This document shows, one piece after another, positions 8,082 through 17,134 of a DNA stretch of 41,251 nt (position 1 is the first letter of the stretch; each line of letters begins with the position of its first letter). The notes under the pieces were generated by a model that was not told the origin of the DNA, ran no database searches, and saw only the letters and a list, made by a program, of their open reading frames with translations. Source of the DNA: Promethearchaeota archaeon (GTDB lineage Archaea > Asgardarchaeota > Lokiarchaeia > Sigynarchaeales > SOKP01); contig WJIN01000069.1 in the NCBI GenBank assembly GCA_014730295.1, forward strand, positions 1 through 41,251, written 5' to 3'. A program made the translations under genes and the position numbers.

Positions 8082-8459
8082 CTAACACGTAGTATGAAAA
8101 ATTCCCGCTACTTTCTTATCTGAATTGAGATATTGATTTGCGATTTCTAAAATTTCTGGTGTGTTTTTCTGGATTATTTCAATATCTTTTTCTTCTGCTT
8201 TTGCTTCAAGCCAATTCACCGTTTCTTCACTCATAGGAAGAACTCCAGATTGTCCCATTCCAATGAGTAAGATATCTGGATTATCATCCAGAACACGCTT
8301 TAGCTCCCATACAGAAAGAGACCTATGACCACCTATCCTCGGTGAGTGCGACTTATCCCTTTTTTCTATTGTCCCATCCGGAAATAAGTAGACATCATGT
8401 TTATATTTTTTTCCTGAAATCGTAATAGACCCAAATTTAGTTTTCTCTAAGCTAATCAT
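8082..8459 (-). CDS. Mth938-like domain protein (AAMDC/DUF498 type)
   Basis: A 125-residue single-domain protein matching the Mth938-like fold, named after a Methanothermobacter protein. The N-terminus has the FGSITISGKKYKHDVYLFPDG strand pair. The family's central PDILLIGMGQSGVLP loop is present, followed by the alternating helix/strand half with the conserved AAxxYN-like segment near the end (EIANQYLNSDKKVAGIFHTTC). The biochemical role is unknown; the fold may bind a small ligand at the G-x-G-x-x-G loop. The ATG at 8459 has a GGAGTTGAT site. It is convergent with the DUF4139-like operon and alone in its unit. Confidence 0.85.
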   Translation of the reverse strand: MISLEKTKFGSITISGKKYKHDVYLFPDGTIEKRDKSHSPRIGGHRSLSVWELKRVLDDNPDILLIGMGQSGVLPMSEETVNWLEAKAEEKDIEIIQKNTPEILEIANQYLNSDKKVAGIFHTTC

Positions 8460-8783
8460 TCATATCAACTCCATTAAGAGATTATATTTTATATTCAAAT
8501 ATCATTAAGTAAAGCTGCTTAATAAGAATACTTTCCTTAACCATATTGATGAGAATTCTCTTTTTAATTAAGCGAGTTTCTAGGCAATTAAATAAATCTC
8601 TCAAGAAATAGGTTCAAAACCTTTAAAATTTAGGCAAAATACATATATACTGTTGATAATATCAATAGACTAAGGGTATCCATATCTCTAATAATATTAA
8701 TTTACTGAAAAGATATAATAATTAGGACAGCATTATTCATCCACGACCCATACATTTCAAAATAATGATAGGTGGGGAGTTTT
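8460..8783. promoter_or_regulatory. Divergent intergenic region with a TTGATA dyad
   Basis: About 320 bases between divergent genes. TTGATA-A-TATCAA (8653-8665) is a perfect 13-base dyad immediately beside a TATA-like ATATATAC (8643-8650). This pair could be an operator and promoter for the PAP2 gene, although that would give a leader over 100 bases long. Another TATA-like stretch (GATATAATAATT) lies near 8711. No gene was seen. Confidence 0.3.
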
Positions 8784-9407
8784 TTGACTGTTGAGACCTC
8801 ATTTAAAATATTCATCAAAAAGATTGAAGATTGGGATTTCAAAATCTTTTTAGACGTCTATGAGAGTAAGTTCTCAAGACGCAAAATTGTAAAAAAAATT
8901 GCTGAGATATATTCATTTTTCGGAAATGTATTTTTTTGGGGTTTGATTTGGCTCCTTTTAGGAATATATGGGTTTATTACTAAAGACTACCTATTGTTTG
9001 TCTTGATGACCGGTGGATTCCAACAGAGCATTATTTTACATGTATTAATTCGATATGTGATTGTAAGACGGAATAGACCATATATTACTTTGAAGGAGAA
9101 GGGAGTAATACAAGGAGATGACTTGATAAAAGAGCACAAATCATTTCCTTCGGGACACGTCACATTTTTCCTATTTTTTGGATGTGTATTTGCGTTTTAT
9201 TTTAATAGTTGGATATTTCTACTTATAATGATCGGATTGGACGTAATAATGGCAATTAGCCGTGTCATTCTTGGGGTTCATTTCCCTATAGATGTCATAT
9301 TCGGGTTTATCTTTGGTGCCCTGTTTGCACTCATATACTTAGGAATCACCTATCCGTTTTGGATTGAGTTTTATTACTGGTTAGGCAATGTTTTATCTCC
9401 TTTCTGA
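8784..9407 (+). CDS. PAP2-family membrane phosphatase
   Basis: An integral membrane phosphatase of the PAP2 superfamily. The three signature motifs appear in order: the RYVIVRRNRP segment (motif 1, KxxxxxxRP-like with Arg for Lys), SFPSGH (motif 2) and SRVILGVHFPIDV (motif 3, SRxxxxxHxxxD). The histidines of motifs 2 and 3 and the Arg of motif 3 form the usual catalytic set. About six membrane helices surround them. Likely substrates are lipid or prenyl (pyro)phosphates such as polyprenyl diphosphate. I chose the TTG at 8784 because GGTGGGGAG lies at the right distance; an in-frame GTG at 8772 would sit within that site. Confidence 0.88.
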   Translation: MTVETSFKIFIKKIEDWDFKIFLDVYESKFSRRKIVKKIAEIYSFFGNVFFWGLIWLLLGIYGFITKDYLLFVLMTGGFQQSIILHVLIRYVIVRRNRPYITLKEKGVIQGDDLIKEHKSFPSGHVTFFLFFGCVFAFYFNSWIFLLIMIGLDVIMAISRVILGVHFPIDVIFGFIFGALFALIYLGITYPFWIEFYYWLGNVLSPF

Positions 9408-9619
9408 CATTTATTTTTTAATTATTTTTACTATAAACTAAATTGATTTCTCTTCTACACCAGTAAGATTATCTTGAAGTGAAAATCATTCAGAAACTTC
9501 TTAAAATTATCAAGTTAATCATTTTATGGTTAAAAGGATGATTTCAATTTTATCATAAATATTAATAATATAATTGAATCTATGTTTTATTATTGCTATT
9601 AAAAAAAATTAGAAAAAGA

Positions 9620-10327
9620 ATGACGGAAAAGAGTCAAAATATTAAAGAAAAAACGAGAGATCCCACGTGTTTTAAATGCAATTCAATTAACTATTGTACC
9701 GTTGGTCGGGCAAGTAAGATGCTTGAGAATTGTCCAATGAAAATATTTCCAGAAGTAGAAAAAAAAGCGAAACAAATCTATGAGGAAAATGAAGAAATCA
9801 AGAAAATCACAAGAATCGCTTCAATTGTGGAAGCCCAAGGTTATATTAAATGGCCTCGACTAAAAGATACCGTGGAATTTGCAAAACAGATGGGATATAA
9901 AAAATTAGGGTTAGCTTTTTGTGTTGGATTAATTAAGGAAGCCGAACGAATTGCGGAGATTTTAGAAAAATATGGATTCCACGTAGTAGGGGTATGCTGC
10001 AAGACTGGATCGGTTAAAAAAACGGATCTTGGAATTCCTAAGGAATATACGATGATATCTAAAACGGGTTATACTATCGGGTGGATCACTTGCAATCCAG
10101 CAGCTCAAGCTTTGCTACTTAATGAAGTCAAGACCGATATGAACATTATTTGTGGGTTATGTGTGGGACATGATATTACGTTTACCAAATTATCAGACGC
10201 ACCCGTTACCACTTTAATCGCGAAAGATAGAAGTGTGCCACATAATCCCGCGGGTGTGCTTTTTTCACATTATGGAAAAGAATTCTTTTCAAGGGAATTT
10301 AAAGAAATGAAATCGCAAAATAAATAA
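9620..10327 (+). CDS. DUF1847 cysteine-rich metal-binding protein
   Basis: A protein of about 235 residues of the DUF1847 family. The N-terminus has a cysteine cluster (Cys17, 20, 26, then ENCPM at about 42), and the body holds further cysteines (AFCVGL, GVCCKTG, ITCNPAAQA, ICGLCVGHD). The C-terminal HDITFTKLSDAPVTTLIAKDRSVPHNP stretch is characteristic. The family occurs in anaerobes and is thought to bind a metal or Fe-S centre; its reaction is not known. The start is uncertain: an upstream in-frame TTG at 9593 has no ribosome site, nor does the ATG at 9620 have a good one. I prefer the ATG. Confidence 0.82.
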   Translation: MTEKSQNIKEKTRDPTCFKCNSINYCTVGRASKMLENCPMKIFPEVEKKAKQIYEENEEIKKITRIASIVEAQGYIKWPRLKDTVEFAKQMGYKKLGLAFCVGLIKEAERIAEILEKYGFHVVGVCCKTGSVKKTDLGIPKEYTMISKTGYTIGWITCNPAAQALLLNEVKTDMNIICGLCVGHDITFTKLSDAPVTTLIAKDRSVPHNPAGVLFSHYGKEFFSREFKEMKSQNK

Positions 10328-10416
10328 AACAAGACCCCTAACCCTCTCAAGATTCGTACGTTTTTTTAAAAGTTTATCATATTATATTAAAAGAAAAGAC
10401 ACGACCAAATTATTAA

Positions 10417-10971
10417 CTAAAACATATCTACATAATTATCTATTGATATGCGGGCGTTTCCCGCTTCTTTTTGTTGCTTTATTTCCTCATCAACCGCTCC
10501 CAACGCAATAATTGCAATAGGTTCGTATATTGATGAGGTAAGTTTAAAGATTCGTAAGATCTCTTCAGTTTGATCTTTCAGATTTGTTATCAGCGCGGTG
10601 CCTAATTCATCAACTGAATGAGCGAATAACAACATATTCTGAATAAATGCGCCAATAGAAAGTAAATCTCCATCTCTATCGGCATTCTCGTTGATTTTGC
10701 GAAAAATAACCAAGTCCGCATTTGCATCGGAAATAATGCTGCCAGTATCAAAATCCATTGTCTCCGCAATCATTTGCTTCACAGTTGGGTGAACTACTAT
10801 GTTTACTTTCCATGGTTCATATCCTTCCTCTGGTAATGGCGCCCAGCTTCCGCATTCTATAATATTTCGAAGTGTTTGGTCGGATATTTTGCGATAGGCA
10901 AAATTGGTAATATCCTTTCTTGATTTTATGAATTCAAATATCGAATTCTTTCCAACCGATTGAATTTCCAT
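10417..10971 (-). CDS. Nitroreductase-fold protein, divergent copy
   Basis: A protein of about 184 residues of the nitroreductase (FMN) superfamily. The N-terminal SRKDITNFAYRKISDQTLRNIIECGSWAP corresponds to the family's SRRSVRxF ... ILECGRWAPS region, and IAIIALGAVDEE matches the C-terminal strand. The FMN-phosphate motif SRRSVR is altered to SRKDIT, and the S-x-x-N-x-Q-P-W motif is reduced to PEEGYEPWKV. Cofactor binding or substrate may therefore differ from the canonical copy just upstream on the same strand. The frame can start at a TTG at 10995; I chose the ATG at 10971, behind a TTATAAAT stretch. Tandem duplication with divergence is the simplest explanation. Confidence 0.8.
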   Translation of the reverse strand: MEIQSVGKNSIFEFIKSRKDITNFAYRKISDQTLRNIIECGSWAPLPEEGYEPWKVNIVVHPTVKQMIAETMDFDTGSIISDANADLVIFRKINENADRDGDLLSIGAFIQNMLLFAHSVDELGTALITNLKDQTEEILRIFKLTSSIYEPIAIIALGAVDEEIKQQKEAGNARISIDNYVDMF

Positions 10972-11077
10972 ATTTATAAATAGGATTGTAAGCAAATTTA
11001 AATCTTATGATAATGTCAAATAATCTGTTATAAAATTACCAGAAAAAAGAAATTATGTAAAATTATTAAGAATTACC

Positions 11078-11611
11078 TTAGAACCACTCGCAAAAGTCTT
11101 CAATCGGTCTTCTCTCTCGCTGGCCCGCTTTTTTGGCATGCATTTTTTCATCTATAGCGCCTAATGCGATAACACCCATCAGTTCAAATTTATCTGGATC
11201 CAATTTGAAAATTTTCGTCACTTCTTCTTTTTTATTCAAAATCTCTCCGATCCATACTGCTCCAATCTTCAATGCATGCGCACCGAGCAAAAGATTTTCC
11301 ATAAAGGCCCCCATTGCCTGTATATCCTTGACTCGATGGTATCCTTTTTCTAAATCCAGAAAAACAACAATGCAGTAGTACGCACTCTCAATTATTCCAC
11401 TATATTTTGTAGCATCCGCAAGCATTTTCTTCACTGTGGGATGCTTAGCAACACAAACAAACCATGGTTGGTTATTTAACCCAGAAGGTGCCCATCGTCC
11501 ACATTCAAGGATCTTTTTCACAGTTTCTTCTTTAATATCTTCAAATATAAAATTTCTCACACTTCGGCGTGATTTAATAAACTCTAAAAATTGTTCACGA
11601 TTAGTTTCCAT
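11078..11611 (-). CDS. Nitroreductase-family FMN oxidoreductase
   Basis: A 177-residue protein, typical of short nitroreductases. Visible motifs are SRRSVRNF (residues about 14-21, FMN phosphate contact), ILECGRWAPSGLNNQPW (about 34-50, flavin and substrate edge), GAFMENLLLGAHALKIGAVWIGE (about 101-123) and GVIALGAIDE near the end. Members use FMN and NAD(P)H to reduce nitro groups, quinones or flavins; the specific substrate is not deducible. It lies about 100 bases upstream of a divergent paralogue on the same strand and may be co-transcribed with it. Confidence 0.9.
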   Translation of the reverse strand: METNREQFLEFIKSRRSVRNFIFEDIKEETVKKILECGRWAPSGLNNQPWFVCVAKHPTVKKMLADATKYSGIIESAYYCIVVFLDLEKGYHRVKDIQAMGAFMENLLLGAHALKIGAVWIGEILNKKEEVTKIFKLDPDKFELMGVIALGAIDEKMHAKKAGQRERRPIEDFCEWF

Positions 11612-11763
11612 AATAAGAATTCATTCTCTTCAATTATAAAAATTTTCCTATAAAATCTATGGTTATTTTTATAGTTTTTATTGACTTTTTTTAAATTTAT
11701 CAAATTCTTTATTTATATGAATCTTGCATGAATTATTATTTGATCCGTAGATGATATAAAAAT

Positions 11764-13449
11764 ATGAAAAAGGAATTTCACCCTAAATGGTGGCAAAAAA
11801 CTGTAGTATATCAGATTTACCCCCGCTCTTTTAAAGACAGCACGGGTAATGGTGTCGGGGATTTTCAAGGTATTATCTCAAAGCTAGACTATTTAGATGA
11901 ACTAGGAGTAGAAACTATCTGGTTTAGCCCTTTCTTTCCTTCACCTCAAGGAGATCATGGATATGATATACAAGATTATAGAGATATTGATCTTGAGTAC
12001 GGGACAATGGACGATTTTGATGAACTCCTCCGGAAACTCCATAGTAGGGAAATGAAAATTGTATTAGATATGGTATTGAATCATACCTCCTCAGAGCATC
12101 CTTGGTTCAAAGAATCAGCATCTTCGAAAGAGAATCCGAAACGTGATTGGTATATTTGGAGGGATGGTCAAAAATCAAATGGAAAGAAACCACCTAATAA
12201 TTGGAAATCTATGACTGGTGGTCCAGCATGGAAGTATTATGAAAATACCGATCAATGGGTCTATTATCATTTCCTTCCTTTTCAACCAGATTTAAATTAC
12301 CGAAATCCTGAAGTTAAGGAAGAAATGCTTGATACGTGCCGATTTTGGCTCGATAAAGGAGTTGATGGGTTTCGGTTGGATATTTTTCATACACTTTATG
12401 AACGAGAAGATTTAAAAGACAATCCCTTTACCTTCCAACTACTTCCTTCTGATGAGGAAGAATCTTCATTTTTCCAAAATCACCTATACGATGCTCATTT
12501 GCCAGAGACTATGGAATTTGCCAAAGACTTGAGGAGTCTTATTGATGAGTATGAAAATCCCGAGAGATTTTTAGTGGGTGAAATTAGTGGCAATATGACT
12601 GTTTTGAAACACTATTATGGTCCGAAAAATAACGGATTAAATATGGTGTTTCTCTTTCAATTTACATCTACTGCATCAAATGCAGAAAGTTTTGCCAATG
12701 TGATAAAGCAGATTGAGAAAAACTTCGCTTATCCTTATACGCCGACTTATGTGCTTGGAAATCACGATCGAATGCGATATATCACCCGTTACGGGAATGA
12801 CAGGGTTAAAGCACGATTATTAGCTACATTGCAATTGACTTTACGGGGAGTCCCTTTTATTTATTATGGAGAAGAGATTGGAATGGAAAATGTCAAGTTT
12901 AAGCTGAATACAAGCGAAGACCCAATAGGCAGAAAGTTCTGGTGGTTGCCCATTTCACAAATCAAACAAATGGGGTTTTCTTTAACTAGAGATGGGTGTA
13001 GGACACCAATGCAATGGGATGAGACACTTAATGCAGGATTTTCTCCTAATAATGGTGCAAAACCTTGGTTAAGAATACCTGAAAATTATAATGATATCAA
13101 TGTATCTCAACAACAAAAAGACTCAAAATCGTTATTAAATTGTTACAAAGCCCTCATACGGATAAGGAAGGAAAATATTGCCTTACACACGGGAATGTTA
13201 GAATTCATTAACACGAATATTTCAGAGACACATTGTCTAGGGTATAAAAGAGTCTATGGAGAACAAGAGATTGTTATATATCTAAACTTTTCTAATGATA
13301 TACAAAGAGTTCCCGTGCCACATAAAGAGTTCGAGCTACTTTTTTCAACAATCCCTAATAGAAAAAAAATCCAACAAGAGAAAAAAAATAATATAGATCT
13401 GATTGGGTATGAAGCCTTAATATTAAAAATAAAAAATATAGATAGATAA
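11764..13449 (+). CDS. GH13 alpha-glucosidase / oligo-1,6-glucosidase type
   Basis: A 561-residue cytoplasmic glycoside hydrolase, full length for the family. The (beta/alpha)8 barrel begins WWQKTVVYQIYPRSFKDS. Conserved region I is DMVLNHTSSEHPWF. Region II is GFRLDIF with nucleophile Asp206. Region III is VGEISG with acid/base Glu273. Region IV is LGNHDRMR with Asp335. The QPDLNYRNPEV motif marks the oligo-1,6-glucosidase/alpha-glucosidase subgroup. It should hydrolyse short alpha-glucans, releasing glucose. No signal peptide is seen. The C-terminal beta domain is present but short. The family is mostly bacterial, so transfer into this lineage is likely. No neighbouring sugar genes occur; it stands alone. 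Confidence 0.92.
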   Translation: MKKEFHPKWWQKTVVYQIYPRSFKDSTGNGVGDFQGIISKLDYLDELGVETIWFSPFFPSPQGDHGYDIQDYRDIDLEYGTMDDFDELLRKLHSREMKIVLDMVLNHTSSEHPWFKESASSKENPKRDWYIWRDGQKSNGKKPPNNWKSMTGGPAWKYYENTDQWVYYHFLPFQPDLNYRNPEVKEEMLDTCRFWLDKGVDGFRLDIFHTLYEREDLKDNPFTFQLLPSDEEESSFFQNHLYDAHLPETMEFAKDLRSLIDEYENPERFLVGEISGNMTVLKHYYGPKNNGLNMVFLFQFTSTASNAESFANVIKQIEKNFAYPYTPTYVLGNHDRMRYITRYGNDRVKARLLATLQLTLRGVPFIYYGEEIGMENVKFKLNTSEDPIGRKFWWLPISQIKQMGFSLTRDGCRTPMQWDETLNAGFSPNNGAKPWLRIPENYNDINVSQQQKDSKSLLNCYKALIRIRKENIALHTGMLEFINTNISETHCLGYKRVYGEQEIVIYLNFSNDIQRVPVPHKEFELLFSTIPNRKKIQQEKKNNIDLIGYEALILKIKNIDR

Positions 13450-13480
13450 AAAAATAAATAAATATTAGGTGTTTAGTAAA

Positions 13481-13996
13481 TTAATCAAGATCTTCTGCAT
13501 CGTCTTCCATTAAGTCGTAATATTCAATATCCATAAGTCCGCCTTGTCTATCTTCTTTCCAATGGGCTTTAATCGGCATTTTTATGTAGGTATCCTTCAC
13601 ATCCACCCCTGGTTCTAATTCTGCGATGCTACATGTATCGGTACCATCATGATGAACCAAAACCATTGGCTTTTCTTGCACTTTTCCTTCTTCATCCTTC
13701 AGATAAGCAATCGCATATGTTGCAACAGTGGCGGTATCTCTGATATCAACCCATCTGTCCGGTTTCACTAAACATTCCCCACAAACGAACCGTGGAGGAT
13801 AAAATACACGATTACATCCAGAACATTGATTTGCTACGAGTTTTTTCTCTTTTAATTTCTCTAAGAAGGGTTTGAAATGTGTGATATTGAATTTGTAATT
13901 ATAGCTGGATAAATACCAGCTTGCAGGCATTGTTCGTGTTCTTTCATACTTCTTTTTTACATAGTCCAAAGATTTTCTTTGAGTTTGTTTTGACAT
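13481..13996 (-). CDS. DUF35 OB-fold protein with rubredoxin-like zinc ribbon (second copy)
   Basis: A protein of about 171 residues. The zinc ribbon is CSGCNRVFYPPRFVCGEC (about residues 58-75), followed by an OB-fold typical of DUF35. These proteins are partners of thiolase-fold enzymes, where they form a CoA-binding or channelling subunit. It is the last of four tightly packed genes (DUF35, thiolase-like, thiolase-like, DUF35), 14 bases after the second thiolase-like gene. I chose the ATG at 13996 because GAGGTGA lies just upstream; the longer GTG start at 14005 would overlap that site. An acidic tail (DLMEDDAEDLD) follows the OB-fold. Confidence 0.85.
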   Translation of the reverse strand: MSKQTQRKSLDYVKKKYERTRTMPASWYLSSYNYKFNITHFKPFLEKLKEKKLVANQCSGCNRVFYPPRFVCGECLVKPDRWVDIRDTATVATYAIAYLKDEEGKVQEKPMVLVHHDGTDTCSIAELEPGVDVKDTYIKMPIKAHWKEDRQGGLMDIEYYDLMEDDAEDLD

Positions 13997-14010
13997 ATAT
14001 TTCACCTCAT

Positions 14011-15258
14011 TTAAGTAAATTTTCGTTTAGGTTCATCCGACATAACCATAAAGGTACAGAGATTCAGGCTTCCGCCCCACCCGTGTCCTATTGCAGTGTG
14101 AACGGTTTTTGGAACTTGGTTGCTGGCCTTTCCCATTATTTGAAGTGCGGCTTCTGCCGGTCGTTCCATAGCAGAGGCAGCGATTGCATTCGTAGAGTTA
14201 ACACCGCCGGAGCAGTTGACGGGAAGTTCCCCATCTGGTGCTGTGATTCCCGTCTCATACATTTCGGGTGCGGTAGTTTCTTCAAACAATCCTAATTTTT
14301 CCACCCACATTAATTCCTGGTTAGGAAACGGAGAATACACTTCCGCATAATCAATTTCTTTTCTCGGAAATGAGATTCCAGCTTGGCTATATCCTAATTC
14401 TGCAGATTTCATCGCACCCAATTGAGCTGAAGGATCGATTTGCGCTGATCCACTCCCATCATATCCTAATACGGCTGTTTCATTCGCAACACTTGCAACG
14501 CCATTCACATATACGGGAACGTCACAAATTTCTTTGGCTTTTTCTTCGGTTGTAAATAACATGGCGCAAGCCCCATCAGACGCAGGACAGACCATCCCAT
14601 ATCGCAATGGATATTGAACATATGGAGTATCTAACACTTCATCGATTGTCAAATCGGGCATTTTAAGGTGAGCCCACCATGTTTTTGCGGCATTTCTTCT
14701 ATTTTGAACGACAACTCGAGCTAAATCCTCTTCCGTGATTCTGCTTTTATTCATATATGTCGTCGCCTGATATGCCGCTACTCCAATTGCAGCTCCTGCA
14801 GATAATAGTCTATTTAATTGATCATAAGGAATACCAAGACTATTAAGTACTGAAATTTCCCCATAGGCAACACTCGCTAGTCCTACACTCGTGTCTCCTT
14901 GTGATTGTTGTTCAAAAGCGATTGCTAAAACTGTGTCAATCCCTGGTAATCCTGCAGTCACAGTGTAATATCCTGAGATTGCAACGGATCCTCCAGTAGT
15001 TCCTCCTGTAGTGACTCGCATTAGCGGTTTATCTCGTGCGCCCATCCAATCAGTCATCCATAGTTCTGGGATATTGGAACCTTCGAAGGCAGGCATATTA
15101 CCATTTACGTATGCATCTATATCATCTAATTCAAGACTTGGCACCTTTTTCAAACAATCTTCTATAGCCTCGTGGACTAATTCCGGCATGCTCACATCAG
15201 AACGCTTAGATGCATGTTCTGAAAATCCCGCTGAAGCTATTGCTACTTGTCTTCCCAT
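14011..15258 (-). CDS. SCP2-thiolase-like protein without catalytic cysteine (subunit 2)
   Basis: A 415-residue thiolase-fold protein of the SCP2/archaeal type. The start at 15258 is set by a strong GGAGGGAGGTG site; the longer frame would only add 16 unlikely residues. Thiolase landmarks are recognisable but altered. The nucleophile segment (normally a Cys-Ala/Ser-Ser/Gly-G word) reads VTTGGTTGGSVA, with no cysteine. The usual E-x-HDAF motif reads AEVYSPFPNQEL, with Tyr for His. The late glycine region reads AIGHGWGGSLN, retaining a histidine. The NxSGG word is present (PVNCSGG). Claisen thiolysis is therefore unlikely. Cysteine-less SCP2-type proteins paired with DUF35 are known as retro-aldolases in steroid side-chain degradation, and that chemistry or a structural role is possible. 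Confidence 0.82.
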   Translation of the reverse strand: MGRQVAIASAGFSEHASKRSDVSMPELVHEAIEDCLKKVPSLELDDIDAYVNGNMPAFEGSNIPELWMTDWMGARDKPLMRVTTGGTTGGSVAISGYYTVTAGLPGIDTVLAIAFEQQSQGDTSVGLASVAYGEISVLNSLGIPYDQLNRLLSAGAAIGVAAYQATTYMNKSRITEEDLARVVVQNRRNAAKTWWAHLKMPDLTIDEVLDTPYVQYPLRYGMVCPASDGACAMLFTTEEKAKEICDVPVYVNGVASVANETAVLGYDGSGSAQIDPSAQLGAMKSAELGYSQAGISFPRKEIDYAEVYSPFPNQELMWVEKLGLFEETTAPEMYETGITAPDGELPVNCSGGVNSTNAIAASAMERPAEAALQIMGKASNQVPKTVHTAIGHGWGGSLNLCTFMVMSDEPKRKFT

Positions 15259-15262
15259 TTTT

Positions 15263-16405
15263 TTATACACCTCCCTCCAATACATATACAATATTATTTT
15301 GCGCACACATTCCTATTTGTCCAGATGCTACCGCTCGTTCGGCGCCATCTACTTGATAGGATCCCGCTTCTCCTCTTAATTGTTTCACTGCTTCTATAAC
15401 TCGAATTAGTCCAGCTGCACAAGGTGGATTACCTCCCAATGCTCCCCCAGAGGGATTGATCGGGAGATCGCCAGTAATGGTAGTGTTTAATTCTGGTCCT
15501 TTCCCTTTTTCTGCTAAACCTAATGATTCGGCAAGGATCAATTCTTCATGAGCACAAGTTTCATGTAGTTCCGCAACATTTATTTGATTCGCTGGATCTT
15601 TGATTCCTGCCATATCATAGGCCATTTTCCCAGCAGTTTTCATTGATTTACTGGTATAGAGATCTCTTTCTCCTATATAATATGTTTCTTGATTATAACC
15701 TACACCCGCTATCCATACTGGTTTATCTGTAATTTTTAGTGCTTGACGTTCTGGGGCTAATAATAATGCTGCAACCCCATCACATGGTTCTCCAACCATT
15801 AATTCTGTCACTGGATCTGAATAGATCTCCGATTCCAATATTTGGTTTACCGTAATATCAGGATTTTGTGCCTCTTCTAAGGCTAATGGATTTTTTGCGG
15901 CATTTTGGTGATTCTTTACCGCAGTTTGTGCGATATCTTCGGATTCTATACCATATTCATTCATATAAGCTCTCATTTGGAAACCGCTTGCTGTGATATC
16001 ATTCACATAGGTATTTGGCCGTTCCCAGGTAGGATCGGTCTCATATAACCGTGCGGTATGATAAGGATAGCAAGAAGGCATACTTCCGCCCCAAACCACT
16101 GCAAGTTTATGATTTCCGGATAAAATTCGCATTAATCCATATAACATTGCATGCGCTCCGTCCATCTCTACCTTACTCTCATCGACAAGGTATCCTCCAC
16201 CTACTTCGACTGTAAAACAATTTGAAATTGTTCTCCCGTCATAATAATCATTAGTAGCAGAGATTACCGTGGTGATGTCCTTCTTCTTAAGACCCGCGTT
16301 ATCAATAGCGCCTCTGACTGCCTCGAAAATCATCTCATAACGTCCATAATTCGCATCTTTAAATAACTTAGTATAATAATATCCAACTATTCCTACTTTT
16401 TCCAT
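15263..16405 (-). CDS. SCP2-thiolase-like protein without catalytic cysteine (subunit 1)
   Basis: A 380-residue thiolase-fold protein, start ATG behind GAGGTGAT. At the nucleophile position the sequence is KVEMDGAHAM: Asp82 occupies the place of the usual Cys. His281 of the E-x-H motif is kept (AELHETCAHEEL). The PINPSGGALGGNPPCAAG segment keeps NPSGG but replaces the usual GHPxGAxG histidine by Asn. It is paralogous to the next gene, with only 4 bases between them. The two presumably form a heteromer together with the DUF35 proteins on either side. The substrate is presumably an acyl-CoA, since the fold and partners bind CoA. No HMG-CoA synthase gene lies nearby. Confidence 0.84.
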   Translation of the reverse strand: MEKVGIVGYYYTKLFKDANYGRYEMIFEAVRGAIDNAGLKKKDITTVISATNDYYDGRTISNCFTVEVGGGYLVDESKVEMDGAHAMLYGLMRILSGNHKLAVVWGGSMPSCYPYHTARLYETDPTWERPNTYVNDITASGFQMRAYMNEYGIESEDIAQTAVKNHQNAAKNPLALEEAQNPDITVNQILESEIYSDPVTELMVGEPCDGVAALLLAPERQALKITDKPVWIAGVGYNQETYYIGERDLYTSKSMKTAGKMAYDMAGIKDPANQINVAELHETCAHEELILAESLGLAEKGKGPELNTTITGDLPINPSGGALGGNPPCAAGLIRVIEAVKQLRGEAGSYQVDGAERAVASGQIGMCAQNNIVYVLEGGV

Positions 16406-16420
16406 CTTTTTAATATCACC

Positions 16421-16879
16421 TCACGCTTTAATGAAGCCTTCTATGTCAGAAGGGGCTCCTTTTGGTTGTTCTGTCCATTTAATTTTCACTTTCATTCCTA
16501 TTTCAATCTCCTCGGGGGCTATGTCGAGAGGATATATAATAGCAGTATTACTTCCATCGATATTCACCATCCCTATCAACTGGAAACTCTTGGATTTACG
16601 TGTTCTTCTGTCGCTCACCTTATATTGAGTCTTTGTATAGTTCATAAGTGTTCCTTGATCGGTTAATTCAACCCAGTTTTGGTCTAAGGATATTTTAATC
16701 TTACATTTCCCACAGACTTTTCGGGGAGGGACAAATACATCACCGCATTCAGGGCATTTATTGGCAACAATCTTCTTTTGCTCTAAGCCGTCATAGAATT
16801 TATCCATGTAAAGCCCTACCCAAAAATTAAAATCTGCTTTGACTAATCCCCGGGTTTTTTCTATAATTTTTTCGCTCAT
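16421..16879 (-). CDS. DUF35 OB-fold protein with zinc ribbon (first copy)
   Basis: A 152-residue protein that opens the four-gene operon. The zinc ribbon is CPECGDVFVPPRKVCGKC at about residues 41-58, followed by the OB-fold (LMNYTKTQYKVSDRR, then GMVNIDGSNTAIIYPLD). The N-terminal helix (FNFWVGLYMDKFYDGLEQKK) is the usual DUF35 partner-docking helix. The stop lies 15 bases before the ribosome-binding region of the first thiolase-like gene. Two DUF35 proteins for two thiolase-like subunits suggests a four-component complex. It has no Shine-Dalgarno, unlike the internal genes of the operon. Confidence 0.88.
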   Translation of the reverse strand: MSEKIIEKTRGLVKADFNFWVGLYMDKFYDGLEQKKIVANKCPECGDVFVPPRKVCGKCKIKISLDQNWVELTDQGTLMNYTKTQYKVSDRRTRKSKSFQLIGMVNIDGSNTAIIYPLDIAPEEIEIGMKVKIKWTEQPKGAPSDIEGFIKA

Positions 16880-17134
16880 TTTGTTTTCAGCATTTAGATC
16901 GTTTTTTAGATTTTATTAATTTTGATATTGTTATTGATATTATACATATTTTGATTCTGTTCCTATTTAATATTTTTCGATTTCACATAGGATTCTTAAT
17001 TCTTGGCAATTCGCTCTGGAACAAAGTAATCGGTATGAATAATAATTCTATGAAAAAAAAGATTAAATAGGATTTCTTTTATTAAATCCTTGTAGTTATC
17101 AAAATTAAATTTATTTGTAAAAAAGGGGAAAATT

